In this document: one piece after another, positions 26,789-26,870 of the stretch
Numbering within the stretch: the first letter of the stretch is position 1
Layout of the letters: each line of letters opens with the position of its first letter
Source: a virus
Virus record (IMG/VR): IMGVR_UViG_3300038652_000269
Location: 17,090 to 43,959 of that record
Strand: one strand, 5' to 3'
DNA length: 26,870 bases
The notes under the pieces: generated by a model
Seen by the model: the letters and a program-made list of their open reading frames with translations, nothing else
Databases searched by the model: none
What the model was told of the DNA's origin: nothing
Translations under genes and position numbers: made by a program

Positions 26789-26870
26789 TGCATCAATATG
26801 TTTTTAATGTAAATCATAAAAGTGACATTAGTGATGGATACCATACATTTAATGAGTTGTACTATCATCG
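26789..26870 (+). CDS. Start of a widespread phage protein (partial)
   Basis: ATG 26789 follows CAGGAGAT; the frame runs out of the window. The first residues include ISDGYHTFNELYYHR, the N-terminal signature of a conserved phage protein of unknown function that begins with DGYHTFxELYxHR. This supports a phage origin for the window. The C-terminal part is not visible. Confidence 0.65.

Noticed and set aside
1-26870. Integration or transposition module
   Set aside because: No recombinase, transposase or paired att-like repeats were seen.

Overview
The window is low-GC DNA with very strong AGGAGG-type ribosome binding sites, TTG and GTG starts, tightly packed tiny genes and few recognisable housekeeping functions. 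This points to a Bacillales-type Firmicute host and to a large phage or phage-like plasmid rather than a chromosome. No integrase, capsid, tail, tRNA or CRISPR sequence is visible. The content looks like an accessory/early region of a large phage: regulators, counter-defence candidates, zinc ribbons and membrane micro-proteins. The exact replicon cannot be named from the sequence.

Layout. (1) 1-1700, minus strand: a small Cys-pair protein and an anchored NHL beta-propeller protein. (2) 1.8-2.6 kb, plus strand: three small proteins and a ribbon-helix-helix regulator, closed by a terminator. (3) 2.6-5.2 kb: a LexA/DinR-type SOS box, then small membrane proteins, a possible nuclease-fold protein and short basic or hydrophobic proteins. 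(4) 5.2-15.4 kb: the largest genes, including two membrane-anchored proteins, a 798-aa and a 478-aa protein of unknown function (CGT-rich codon use suggests high expression), several zinc-ribbon proteins and an ImmA/IrrE-like metallopeptidase. Many gene junctions here carry hairpins. (5) 15.4-17.8 kb: a GC-rich structured leader, zinc-ribbon duplicates, a run of genes saturated with the palindrome CTATATAG, and a second structured non-coding stretch. (6) 16.8-19.6 kb and 25.2-25.7 kb: a paralogous family of about 75-aa proteins sharing a C-terminal NNxxALxLLxEE-like motif, interspersed with membrane micro-proteins. Three of seven members are broken. (7) 20.0-24.4 kb: a tandem-domain protein, a roughly 450-nt structured non-coding region, a DarG-type macrodomain protein, and a YspA/SLOG nucleotide-binding protein. 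(8) 24.4-26.9 kb: a SpoVG-like protein framed by two strong terminators, then an Spx-like RNA polymerase-binding protein lacking the redox cysteines, and the start of a widespread phage protein.

Inferred biology. The Spx-like, SpoVG-like, ribbon-helix-helix and ImmA/IrrE-like proteins are plausible agents of host or self gene regulation. The macrodomain and SLOG proteins are plausible ADP-ribose/nucleotide handlers, possibly against DarTG- or Thoeris-type immunity. The least explained items are the decaying NNxxAL family with its micro-membrane partners, the CTATATAG cluster, the repeated in-frame internal translation starts, and the large structured non-coding regions. All functions rest on motif reading by eye; no searches were run.
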